Of a stretch of DNA of 40,702 nucleotides, positions 1 to 7,340 are shown one piece after another. The number at the start of each line of letters is the position of its first letter. Position 1 is the stretch's first letter. The translations under genes and the position numbers were made by a program. Source of the DNA: an uncultured Sphingomonas sp. (GTDB lineage Bacteria; Pseudomonadota; Alphaproteobacteria; Sphingomonadales; Sphingomonadaceae); the NCBI GenBank assembly GCA_913777325.1, contig CAJYSA010000096.1:1-40702 (forward strand), written 5' to 3'. The notes beneath the pieces were generated by a model that was not told the origin of the DNA, ran no database searches, and saw only the letters and a program-made list of their open reading frames with translations.

Positions 1-232
1 CATGGTCGAGCCGACCGCCTGCTCGCCGGCGTCGGGCTGGGAGAAAGGTCAGGTCGAGAACCAGGTGCAGACTGCACGCGGCCGCTTCTTCCAGCCACGC
101 CTGCGATTTACCAGCCTCGAGGAGCTGGACGGTTGGCTGGAGGCCGAGTGTCGGCGCTGGGCAGAGTTGCACCAGCATCCCGAGCAGAAGGAACTGACGG
201 TTGCTCAGGCCTGGGCTGCCGAGCGCAGCGTG
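1..232 (+). pseudogene. IS21-family transposase IstA, internal fragment
   Basis: The first ~76 codons of an open frame entering from the left carry the IstA signature: VEPTACSPASGWEKGQVEN, then RFFQPRLRF, a leucine-rich WLEAEC segment and a HPEQK...TVAQAWAAER segment. In intact IstA this region follows the DDE catalytic core, so only part of the C-terminal half is here. The reading frame then changes identity without a stop (see the next entry), so the transposase is truncated on its 3' side. No IstB helper ATPase gene follows, as it would in a complete IS21. This is a dead remnant. The assignment rests on remembered family motifs. The upstream part may exist outside the window. Confidence 0.75.
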
Positions 233-478
233 CTTGGAGAGACATATTCAGGGCGACATGGACTATCCCGCCGGCTGATCGGGCTTGATCCGACGAACAG
301 CAATGCGCAGGAGCGTGGCCTAGTCATACATGCCGCCGATTATGTTTCAGACGAATTGGCAAAGAGCACAGGCAAAATTGGTCGTAGCGAGGGCTGTCTG
401 GCCGTGTCGCCTGCTGATCTCAAGCTAGTGCTGGATCAACTGGGACCACGCTGTCTCATCTATGCCGACAGGATATGA
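233..478 (+). pseudogene. C-terminal fragment of a YkuD_2-type murein L,D-transpeptidase, fused in frame to IstA remnant
   Basis: From about residue 77 of the open frame the protein reads ETYSGRHGLSRRLIGLD, then VIHAADYVS, then GRSEGC and a final LIYADRI. This is the order of the YkuD_2 (murein L,D-transpeptidase catalytic domain) family, including the active-site His (H110 of the frame) and Cys (C132). The N-terminal half of the domain and any signal peptide are missing, replaced by transposase sequence. It therefore cannot be exported and is most likely inactive. An IS21 insertion or a deletion between an IS21 copy and the transpeptidase gene would give this structure. The boundary is placed where the resemblance switches and is uncertain by a few codons. 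Confidence 0.65.
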
Positions 479-702
479 TCCTGTCTCGGCGGATTGTATT
501 GGTATCGAACGACCACTTCCTGAATCCTGCCGTGTGCTCCCACCATGTGATATTTTAGCCGGTCTTCGCGGCGTTGAACATCACATCGGCACATCTGCAG
601 ATGGGCGGTGCATTGCTGAATCGAACTCTGGAACTTTGTCCGAACCCGGCAAAGATCACAGAATGAAGCCTGCCGAAAGGAACGTTGGCAAGGCTGTGAT
701 GC
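479..702. other. Gene-free stretch between the chimera and the phasin gene
   Basis: No convincing gene is visible. The open frames through here are antisense extensions of the phasin frame or have no recognisable composition. The phasin mRNA would end in this stretch, but I see no strong hairpin followed by a T-run. Confidence 0.4.
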
Positions 703-1083
703 TCACGCGGCCTGAAGCGCTGTCGCGCCGAATCCGGCTGCTTCCTTCTGTGCTGCGCGAACCGTTTCCAGGGCGCTTTGCGTGCTCCGCTCCAGAGCCG
801 ATTTGGCCTCGACGCTGTAATCTGTGAATGCCTGGCGTGCGAAGCCCGCATAGGCGGTGAAGAGATCGCTCGCGTTTGCCGCGTCACCCAGTTCGTGAGC
901 CAATGCCAGACCAGCCTTGCACCGCCGCTCACAGAATTGAAGGGTCTCCTGTTGCTGCTCCAGCGCCGCCGTGACCACGGCGGCCTGCATGTGCGGCAGA
1001 AACATAAACACCTTGGTCGCTTCGGGAAGAGTGATCGGAAATGGAGTGGTCACGTTCGTCCCACCAGGGGTTTCATCGGTCAT
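703..1083 (-). CDS. Phasin family protein (PHA granule-associated)
   Basis: A 126-residue protein with the size and composition of alphaproteobacterial phasins. A short N-terminus (TPFPITLPEATKVF) is followed by one long amphipathic Ala/Gln/Glu-rich helical region with ALEQQQETLQF, FARQAFTDYSVEAKSALE and a C-terminal AAQKEAAGFG. Phasins coat polyhydroxyalkanoate granules and limit their size. The ATG at 1083 has AAGGAG about 10 nt upstream. A PHA synthase (8881-10653) and an acetoacetyl-CoA reductase (17831-18565) are in the same island, which supports the call. A copy of the shared GGGGATTCTACG motif lies 50-75 nt upstream of the start, overlapping the end of the preceding regulator gene. 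Identification is from overall pattern, since phasins are poorly conserved in sequence. Confidence 0.75.
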   Translation of the reverse strand: MTDETPGGTNVTTPFPITLPEATKVFMFLPHMQAAVVTAALEQQQETLQFCERRCKAGLALAHELGDAANASDLFTAYAGFARQAFTDYSVEAKSALERSTQSALETVRAAQKEAAGFGATALQAA

Positions 1084-1130
1084 CGTTCGATCTCCTTCAT
1101 GTGGGCTAGATGACTTACGCTCCTGGACCT

Positions 1131-1157
1131 GGGCCGCTATGGGGGATTCTACGCAAG
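1131..1157. promoter_or_regulatory. Putative response-regulator binding site, copy A
   Basis: Plus-strand core CTATGGGGGATTCTACG (1137-1153). CTATG and CTACG are direct repeats 12 nt apart, about one helical turn. The same layout occurs at 4557-4583 and 20415-20441, with a degenerate reverse copy at 17807-17833. It lies upstream of the phasin start. That it binds FixJ or the split regulator is inference. Confidence 0.45.
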
Positions 1158-1415
1158 GGGCGGTTGCGTGCCACCGAGCGCGATCGCCTTCGCAACCAGG
1201 CTCGCGACGGAAGTTGCACCGAGCTTGCGCATGATCCGTGCCCGATGGATCTCGACAGTTCGATGACTGATTCCGAGCTCGATGCCGATCGCCTTGTTGC
1301 TGAGCCCCCTCAATATGCCTGTCAGCACTTCGCGCTCGCGTGGCGAGAGACGATCGAGGGAGGGCGGCTCAGTGCGTCGCGTCCGACGAGGCAGCGGATT
1401 TGCCGCGCCAGCCAT
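1149..1415 (-). CDS. LuxR/FixJ-type helix-turn-helix DNA-binding protein without receiver
   Basis: This 88-residue protein is almost entirely a GerE/LuxR-type HTH domain: LSPREREVLTGILRGLSNKAIG, then ELGISHRTVEIHRARIMRKLG, as in the effector half of FixJ. About 25 basic, Pro-rich residues precede it, like an interdomain linker. The ATG at 1415 overlaps the TGA of the receiver gene upstream (TGATG), so it is probably translated by termination-reinitiation. Together the two genes equal one FixJ-like response regulator split between linker and receiver. Either the split is functional, with two proteins that can interact, or an indel has broken a single gene. All key HTH positions look intact. 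It may act on the motif copies found in this island. Confidence 0.8.
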   Translation of the reverse strand: MAGAANPLPRRTRRTEPPSLDRLSPREREVLTGILRGLSNKAIGIELGISHRTVEIHRARIMRKLGATSVASLVAKAIALGGTQPPLA

Positions 1416-1822
1416 CAGTCGCTGCCGACGGACCGTGGGGCAAGGCTTGTCACCGTGTTGACCAGCATATGCTCCTTGAACGGCTTCTCAAGGAAAGCGC
1501 TGAATCCAGCCTCTGAGGCTAAACGCCGCAATTCTTCGGTTGGATAAGCAGTTATGAGGATAGCCGGCCCTCGCCATCCAAGATTGCGCAAGGTAGCGAG
1601 TACGCTGAATCCATCTCTGTCACCCAGAAGATAGTCAATGACCAGGCACACCGCTTCGGTCAATTGTTCATCCAGAAGCATCGGATCGGCGGCCGCATAG
1701 GCCCGGACATCGAAGCCGCGCCCCTGAAGCAGAAGTTGCATCGACCGGCGCATCCCAGCATCATCTTCGACGATGAGTATTCGCGGTCGCTTGCTGCTTT
1801 GTACCCCCGGGGTCATGGTCAC
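1415..1822 (-). CDS. Stand-alone receiver-domain response regulator (N-terminal half of a split FixJ-like regulator)
   Basis: A 135-residue CheY-like receiver with all expected residues: the acidic pair in ILIVEDD, phospho-acceptor D63 in LVIDYLL, the Thr of ILITAY, and the Lys of FLEKPFKE. It ends soon after the domain, and its TGA shares a base with the ATG of the HTH gene downstream. Annotated from the GTG at 1822, which has AAAGGA about 9 nt upstream. The ATG at 1816 is an alternative start. It follows fixJ (1899-2513) in the same direction with a 76-nt gap that contains CTACGTA (1879-1885). The cognate kinase could be FixL or the soluble kinase at 16973-17749. The sequence does not decide between them. 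Confidence 0.85.
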   Translation of the reverse strand: MTMTPGVQSSKRPRILIVEDDAGMRRSMQLLLQGRGFDVRAYAAADPMLLDEQLTEAVCLVIDYLLGDRDGFSVLATLRNLGWRGPAILITAYPTEELRRLASEAGFSAFLEKPFKEHMLVNTVTSLAPRSVGSD

Positions 1823-1898
1823 CTAGGACATCCTTTCGCTTGTCGCAAAATGGATGCCCGGTGATGCCTCTCGGGTCGCTACGTATTGATCCTAAGCG

Positions 1899-2513
1899 TC
1901 AGGCGCCCATGCCGGCGGCGAAGGCGATGCGCAGGGCATCGGACAGGCTTCGGACTTCCAGCTTCGCCATGACGTTGGCGCGGTGAACCTCGACGGTTCG
2001 CGGCGAAATACCAAGATCAAACGCGATCGTCTTGTTGGGAAGGCCCTGTGCGAGACCTTCGAGAACGTCACGTTCCCGGGGCGTGAGAATGCCCAGGATG
2101 ACATCGGCTTCTTCGGCCCGCGCCAGGACATCGTCCGCCCTGGCGATCCGATCGAAGGCAGACTCAACTGCTCCCAGTAGCGCCGCCTTCTCAAAGGGCT
2201 TTTCGAGAAAGTCGACGGCGCCCGCTTTCATCGCGCGAACGGCGATCCCGATATCACCATGGCCGGTCATGATGACGATCGGCATGGCGACGCCGCGTTC
2301 GGCGAGAATCTGCTGGACCTCGAGACCATCGATCTCCGGCATGCGGATGTCGAGGAGAATGCAGCCATGCTCTGCGTGCTTCACCTCTTTGAGGAAGGCC
2401 GTCCCGGTATTCCAGGTGGTAACGGCGTAGCCGCTCGTCTTGAGCGCGAAGCTGGTCGATCGTCGCATCGATTCATCATCTTCAACAATATGCACGAGTT
2501 TACTGCTCACCAT
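1899..2513 (-). CDS. fixJ: FixJ-family two-component response regulator
   Basis: A 204-residue protein with a receiver domain (residues ~5-120: IVEDDES, phospho-acceptor D55 in LLDIRMPEIDG, IVIMTGHGDIGIAV, DFLEKPFEK) and a C-terminal LuxR/GerE HTH (LTPRERDVLEGLAQGLPNKTIA, then DLGISPRTVEVHRANVMAKL). The MTGHGDI-A and EKPF signatures are typical of FixJ. The start is the ATG at 2513 because it opens directly into the receiver and overlaps the end of fixL by 14 nt. The open frame continues upstream, but only antisense to fixL. With FixL it forms a kinase/regulator pair. In rhizobia FixJ activates fixK and nifA under low oxygen. No fixK/FNR gene is visible in this window, so here it may act directly on the island's promoters (inference). 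Confidence 0.9.
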   Translation of the reverse strand: MVSSKLVHIVEDDESMRRSTSFALKTSGYAVTTWNTGTAFLKEVKHAEHGCILLDIRMPEIDGLEVQQILAERGVAMPIVIMTGHGDIGIAVRAMKAGAVDFLEKPFEKAALLGAVESAFDRIARADDVLARAEEADVILGILTPRERDVLEGLAQGLPNKTIAFDLGISPRTVEVHRANVMAKLEVRSLSDALRIAFAAGMGA

Positions 2514-4485
2514 GTCCGTCCTCCGTTTCTGCGAGCGGCAGCGTGAAATGGAAGCGGGTTCCCCCGGCCTCCCCGGGTTCCATCCATATGCGGCCCTCAT
2601 TGGCTTCGATGATCGTCCGGCAGATCGAAAGACCAAGACCCATGCCGTCCTGCTTGGTGCTGACAAATGCCGTAAAAAGCTGGTTTGCGATCTCGGGCGC
2701 GACGCCCGGCCCGGTATCGGCAACCGTGACCCTTGCAAAGCCGGGCCGGTCGAGCTGGCTTGTTACAGTCACTTGCCGCTCCTCCTGATCTCTCATCGCT
2801 TCGCAAGCATTGCGAATGAGATTGATCAGGACCTGCTGGATCTGGACCCTATCGACGAAAACCGGCGAGGCATAGGGGTCAAGATCGAAGCGCGCCTCTA
2901 TCCCGCGCTCCCGCGCCCCGATCAGTCCGAGGACAGATGCGTCGTTGATTAGCGCCGGCAATCGTACGACGGTTCGCGCCACCTCGCCACGCGCCACGAA
3001 CTCACGCAGGCGGCGCACGATGTCGCCGGCCCTCAACGCATCCTTGGCGGCATCGTCGAGCGCCTCGACGAGCATGGGGAGTTCTTCAGGATCAAGATTG
3101 GCGAGACGGTCGCGCACTGCTTCCACATAGTTGGCGATGGCGCCGATCGGCTGATTGAGCTCATGGGCGAGCGTCGATGCCATCGAGCCCATCGCGCTCA
3201 CCCGCGAAACATGGATCAGTTCCGACTGCAAATCCTCGAGCCGCGCTTCGGCTTGGCGTCGCTCGGTGAGGTCGCGGATGAAGCCGGTGAAGATGCGCTG
3301 ATCGCCGGTATTTGCTTCGCCGATCGACACTTCCATGGGGAAGGTCGATCCGTCCTTGCGTTCGGCGAAGACCACGCGGCCCTTGCCGATGATCCGCCGC
3401 TCGCCGGTTTCGAGATAGCGCGTGATATAACCGTCATGCCGCTCACGATCGGGTGACGGCATGAGCAGGCTGACATTGCGGCCGACGACTTCGTCTTCGC
3501 GATAGCCAAACAGCGCCTCAGCTGCGGCGCTGAAGGAGAGGATCACGCCATGTTCGTCAATCACGACCATGGCATCCGGCACGGTCGAGAGGATGGAGCT
3601 TAAATGGGTCTCTCGCGCGCGGATCGTATTTTCGGACGCCCGCTTGTCGGTGATGTCGGAAACGACCTTCGCGAACCCGCGCAGTTCGCCGGCCTCATCG
3701 ATCAGTGCGGTAATCGAGATAGCGGCGAGAAACTCACGGCCGTCCTTGCGGAGACGCCAGTCCTCCTCCTCGAAGCGTCCCTCGGCCCGGGCCCTAGCGA
3801 GATCCGCCTCCGGCTTTCCGGTTGCACGGGCATCGGGCGGATAGAACAGCGACGTATGTTTCCCGAGGATTTCGGTTTCGCTCCACCCCTTGAGGCGTTC
3901 GGCGCCCGTGTTCCAGATCGTCACATGGCCGGTCGTGTCGAGCATGTAGATCGCATGCCCCTGCGCCCCATCGATCAGGAGGTTAAGCTCCTCGATCACC
4001 TCTTGCGCTTCACGGGAGTGAGCATCTGCTTTCGCATCGCTCGCCGCCGCCCTGCATCGCGCGCGATTGATCAATTGTCCAAGCAGGATAATCCCTGCTG
4101 CCACGAACAGGAACGTCGCGGCTTCGACGATGTGAGCGGCATTGAAGCTCTCATAACCGGAGAAATACCAACCGAAGCCCAATGACATGAGCGTCGCCAA
4201 CGCGGCTGGAACCGATCCGCAAAGCGGAACCGAGCCCAGGATCACGAGCGCGAAGGGAAGATAGGCCCTGCGCTCGCCAAGCACAGGTTCAAGCGCGGCG
4301 CGAACAGCAGCGGCTACGAGCACACCAGCGATCGCGACGCCGAACCTGAACAACCGTGAACGTTCCCACCCCGGCATTGCTAATACGGTCTCCGCTCGCG
4401 CGATCAGACGATCCGCAGCGGATAGGGAATCATCCTCGCGCCTGAAGTTGTGTTCACTATAGTTGTTTTTGTCCCGCAACGACAT
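2500..4485 (-). CDS. fixL: FixL-like oxygen-sensing histidine kinase with haem PAS domain
   Basis: 661 residues. The N-terminal membrane module (residues ~45-140) has several hydrophobic helices resembling the DUF4118/KdpD type. A first PAS domain (~165-285) is followed by a second (~293-410) with the FixL haem-pocket signature, including LLMPSPDRERHDGYITRYL and IIGKGR. H350 matches the haem-ligating His and R370 the oxygen-sensing Arg, 20 residues apart as in Bradyrhizobium FixL (H200/R220). The HisKA motif is HELNQPIGAIANY (H441). The HATPase region has LIRNACEAM, DTGPGV and GMGLGLSICRTI. The ATG at 4485 has GGAG 9 nt upstream. It overlaps fixJ downstream. Ferrous haem should bind oxygen and inhibit the kinase, so signalling would occur under hypoxia (family knowledge). 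Its divergent promoter region holds a 24-bp palindrome and a motif copy. Confidence 0.92.
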   Translation of the reverse strand: MSLRDKNNYSEHNFRREDDSLSAADRLIARAETVLAMPGWERSRLFRFGVAIAGVLVAAAVRAALEPVLGERRAYLPFALVILGSVPLCGSVPAALATLMSLGFGWYFSGYESFNAAHIVEAATFLFVAAGIILLGQLINRARCRAAASDAKADAHSREAQEVIEELNLLIDGAQGHAIYMLDTTGHVTIWNTGAERLKGWSETEILGKHTSLFYPPDARATGKPEADLARARAEGRFEEEDWRLRKDGREFLAAISITALIDEAGELRGFAKVVSDITDKRASENTIRARETHLSSILSTVPDAMVVIDEHGVILSFSAAAEALFGYREDEVVGRNVSLLMPSPDRERHDGYITRYLETGERRIIGKGRVVFAERKDGSTFPMEVSIGEANTGDQRIFTGFIRDLTERRQAEARLEDLQSELIHVSRVSAMGSMASTLAHELNQPIGAIANYVEAVRDRLANLDPEELPMLVEALDDAAKDALRAGDIVRRLREFVARGEVARTVVRLPALINDASVLGLIGARERGIEARFDLDPYASPVFVDRVQIQQVLINLIRNACEAMRDQEERQVTVTSQLDRPGFARVTVADTGPGVAPEIANQLFTAFVSTKQDGMGLGLSICRTIIEANEGRIWMEPGEAGGTRFHFTLPLAETEDGHGEQ

Positions 4486-4500
4486 CGCTTCGATCTCCGC

Positions 4501-4524
4501 CCCTTACGCATTGCTCCGTAAGGG
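4501..4524. promoter_or_regulatory. Perfect 8-8-8 inverted repeat in the fixL/pat divergent region
   Basis: CCCTTACG (4501-4508), 8-nt spacer, CGTAAGGG (4517-4524). The arms match perfectly. It is 16 nt upstream of the fixL ATG, so it could be an operator overlapping the leader or a small mRNA hairpin. A related CCTTACGCAATG string is at 18620-18631 upstream of phaB. Confidence 0.5.
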
Positions 4525-4556
4525 CTTTGGCGATCGTGGCTACCGATACGGCTCTG

Positions 4557-4583
4557 GAGCCGACATCGGGGATTCTACGAATG
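4557..4583. promoter_or_regulatory. Putative response-regulator binding site, copy B
   Basis: Plus-strand core ACATCGGGGATTCTACGAATG (tail 4563-4583), sharing GGGGATTCTACG with copy A. It sits midway between the divergent fixL (ATG 4485) and the Pat-like gene (ATG 4659), about 75 nt from each, so it could serve either promoter. Confidence 0.45.
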
Positions 4584-4658
4584 CTCTCCAGCCCGTGCAT
4601 CGGACATTTTGGTGGGCGGGCCACAGACGGTTCCGGACACTCGTAGCGAGGCGCAGCC

Positions 4659-7340
4659 ATGTCGATCCGCAATCTTTCCCCCCTTTCCGAGGCAAAAAGC
4701 ATCGCCATCATCGGGGGCTCGGCCCGGCCGCATAGCCTGGGCGCGATCGTGCTCGACAACATCGTCCAAGGCGGATTTAGCGGCACCATATATGCGGTCA
4801 ATCCGCATCGCTTCGACTATCCGGGCGTCGGCTGGAGCGCCAATATCGCCGAGCTTCCCGAAGCGCCGGATTTGGCTGTGGTGGTAACGCCGGCCGAAAC
4901 GGTGCCCGGCATTATCGGAGAGCTTGGCGAGAAAGGGGCGCGCTGCGCCATCGTGGTCTCCGCGGGTCTCAACCAGGCCAATGGCCTCAAACAGGCGATG
5001 CTCGATGCTGCGCGGCCTTATTGTCTGCGCATCGTTGGACCGAACTGCCTTGGCTTCATCGCGCCGCGGCTCAACCTCAACGCCACCTTCGCGCGGACCA
5101 GGGCATCCGCCGGTGGGCTGGCGCTGCTGTCGCAAAGTGGTGCGCTCGTGACGGCGGTGCTCGACTGGGCTGAGGCACGCTCGATCGGCTTCTCGGCGAT
5201 TGCGTCGGTCGGCGACATGGCCGATGTCGATCTCGGTGATCTCATCGACCTCTATGCGACCGACCCAGCGACTAAGGCGATCCTGCTCTACGTCGAGGGG
5301 GTTACCAACACGGCGAAGTTCATGTCGGCCGCCGCCGCCGCGGCGCGGCTCAAGCCGGTCATCGCGATCAAGGCAGGCAAATCGGCTGTCGCGGCCAAAG
5401 CGACGATGTCGCATACCGGCGCGCTCGCCGGCAGCTACGACGTCTACCGGGCGGCGTTCACGCGCGCCGGCATCGTTCTGGTCGAGACGCTCACGGAACT
5501 GTTCGACGCCGCAGAGATCCTGTGTCTCGCGCATGAGCCCCGTGGGCCGCGGCTCGGCATCGTCACCAATGGCGGCGGTGCCGGCATCCTCGCGGTCGAC
5601 TCGCTGCAGGAGGCGGGCGCGAGCCTCGCGCCGCTTCGTGCCGAGACGCTCGCCTCGCTCGACGCCGTGCTTCCCCCCACCTGGTCTCGCGCAAATCCGG
5701 TCGACCTGATCGGTGACGCCCCTCCCGGCCGTTATCGCGAGGCGGTCTCAGCGCTCTTGCGCGACGATACGGTCGATGGCCTCATCGTCATGAATTGCCC
5801 CACGGGCCAGAACGAAGCCTCGGCGATCGCGGAGGCCGTTTGCGAAGTGGTGGGCATTGCGCGCGCGGCGCGCATCGACAAGCCGGTTCTTGGCTGCTGG
5901 CTCGGTGACAGCAATGCAGCGGCGGTCGAGTCGATGATGCTCGAAGCCGGTGTTCCGGTCTATACGACGCCCGACGATGCCGTCCGCGCGTTCGGCTATC
6001 TGCTTGCGAGCCGAGAGGCGCGCCTGGCTCTCACCGATTGTCCCGTCGAAACACGCGACCGGTCGTATGACAGAGCCGATGCGCGAAAAATCATTGCGGC
6101 CGCGCGCGCCGACTATCGCGAGACGTTGAGCCAGATGGAGGCCCAATCGCTGCTCGCTGCCTATGGGATCGAGGTGGTGCCAAGCCGGTTTGCTGCTGCC
6201 GTGGAAATGGTCGATGAGGTCTGTGGATGGCTGAAGCCTCCGTTCGCGGTGAAGGTCTCCTCACCGGATATTCAGCACAAGTCTGAAGCCGGCGGCGTGG
6301 TGCTCGGTCTCCATGACCGCAAGGCCGCGGCGGCCGCCGCCTGCGCCATGGAAATGCATATACGAGATGCGTTTCCCAAGGCGCGGATCGACGGCTATAT
6401 CGTCGAGGAGATGGTGACGCGGCATGATGCCCGCGAGATGATTGTCGGCATCGCGACCGATCCGACTTTCGGGCCGATCCTGCTGGCCGGAACCGGAGGA
6501 ACGGCGGTCGAGATCATCGCCGACAAGGCGATCGCCCTGCCCCCGCTCGATCATGCCAAGTCTCTGTCGCTGATCGGCGAGACGCGCATGAGCAGGTTGC
6601 TCGATGCCTATCGCAATGTTCCCGCCGCCAAGCGCGACGCGGTAGCCGACGTGCTTGACGCGCTCTCGGCGATGGCGGTCGATTTGCCCGATATCGTCGA
6701 GCTCGACATCAATCCCCTGCTGGTCGACCCCGAAGGGGCGCTCGCACTCGACGCGAGAGTCCGGATCACGGCGCAGGCGCCTGCGGGCTCGAACCTGGTC
6801 ATCCGTCCGGCACCAATGGAGTGGGCCTCGACGCTGGTCACACAAAGCGGGCTCAGCTTCTATGTCCGGCCGGTCCGCGGCGATGACGAACCGCTGTTGG
6901 CGGCTTTTTTCGACAAGGTCTCGCCCGAGGATCTGCGCTTCCGTTTCCTGAGCGGTGTCGCGCATGTCGAGCATGCCCGCCTGTCGATGATGACCCGGGT
7001 CGACTATCGCCGCACCATCACCTTCCTGGCCTTCGACGCGGCCCGCGAGAGCGTGATCGCCACGGCCATGCTCGCGGCCAACGCCGACCGCACCCGTGCC
7101 GAGGTGGCGCTCGCCACCCGCGCGGACACGAAGGGGCGCGGTGTGAGCTGGACATTGTTCGAATATGTGCTGCGCTACGCCAAGGCCGAGGGGATCGGCA
7201 GCGTCGAGGCGATCGAATGCGCCGGTCATGAAGCCGCGCTTCGCATGGAGCGAGAGATGGGCTTTGCGACTGTTACGGATCCCGACGATCCGACGATGCG
7301 GATCGTGCGCCGCACACTCGTTCCAACCGATGCCGCATGA
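4659..7340 (+). CDS. ADP-forming acyl-CoA synthetase / GNAT protein acetyltransferase fusion (Pat/YfiQ-like)
   Basis: 893 residues in the order of Salmonella Pat/E. coli YfiQ. First is an NDP-forming acyl-CoA synthetase alpha part: a CoA-binding Rossmann fold at ~1-130 with IAIIGGSARP, then flavodoxin-like ligase domains with the phospho-His motif TMSHTGALAG (H252). Next is an ATP-grasp beta part at ~490-710 (AVKVSSPDIQHKSEAGGVVLG, LLAGTGGTAVEI, DINPLLV). A C-terminal GNAT domain follows at ~725-890 (FYVRPVRGDDEPLL, ATRADTKGRGVSWTLFEYVL). Pat enzymes acetylate and inactivate acyl-CoA synthetases and other lysines. Because H252 is retained, an acetate-CoA ligase activity should also be considered. 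The ATG at 4659 has GAGG ~8 nt upstream. It diverges from fixL, and its TGA overlaps the ATG of the next gene. Low-oxygen control is likely from position (inference). Confidence 0.88.
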   Translation: MSIRNLSPLSEAKSIAIIGGSARPHSLGAIVLDNIVQGGFSGTIYAVNPHRFDYPGVGWSANIAELPEAPDLAVVVTPAETVPGIIGELGEKGARCAIVVSAGLNQANGLKQAMLDAARPYCLRIVGPNCLGFIAPRLNLNATFARTRASAGGLALLSQSGALVTAVLDWAEARSIGFSAIASVGDMADVDLGDLIDLYATDPATKAILLYVEGVTNTAKFMSAAAAAARLKPVIAIKAGKSAVAAKATMSHTGALAGSYDVYRAAFTRAGIVLVETLTELFDAAEILCLAHEPRGPRLGIVTNGGGAGILAVDSLQEAGASLAPLRAETLASLDAVLPPTWSRANPVDLIGDAPPGRYREAVSALLRDDTVDGLIVMNCPTGQNEASAIAEAVCEVVGIARAARIDKPVLGCWLGDSNAAAVESMMLEAGVPVYTTPDDAVRAFGYLLASREARLALTDCPVETRDRSYDRADARKIIAAARADYRETLSQMEAQSLLAAYGIEVVPSRFAAAVEMVDEVCGWLKPPFAVKVSSPDIQHKSEAGGVVLGLHDRKAAAAAACAMEMHIRDAFPKARIDGYIVEEMVTRHDAREMIVGIATDPTFGPILLAGTGGTAVEIIADKAIALPPLDHAKSLSLIGETRMSRLLDAYRNVPAAKRDAVADVLDALSAMAVDLPDIVELDINPLLVDPEGALALDARVRITAQAPAGSNLVIRPAPMEWASTLVTQSGLSFYVRPVRGDDEPLLAAFFDKVSPEDLRFRFLSGVAHVEHARLSMMTRVDYRRTITFLAFDAARESVIATAMLAANADRTRAEVALATRADTKGRGVSWTLFEYVLRYAKAEGIGSVEAIECAGHEAALRMEREMGFATVTDPDDPTMRIVRRTLVPTDAA

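Noticed and set aside
4575-5534. Long minus-strand open frame opposite the Pat-like gene
   Set aside because: Arg/Asp-rich composition with no domain pattern; it is the antisense shadow of a clearly coding GC-rich gene.
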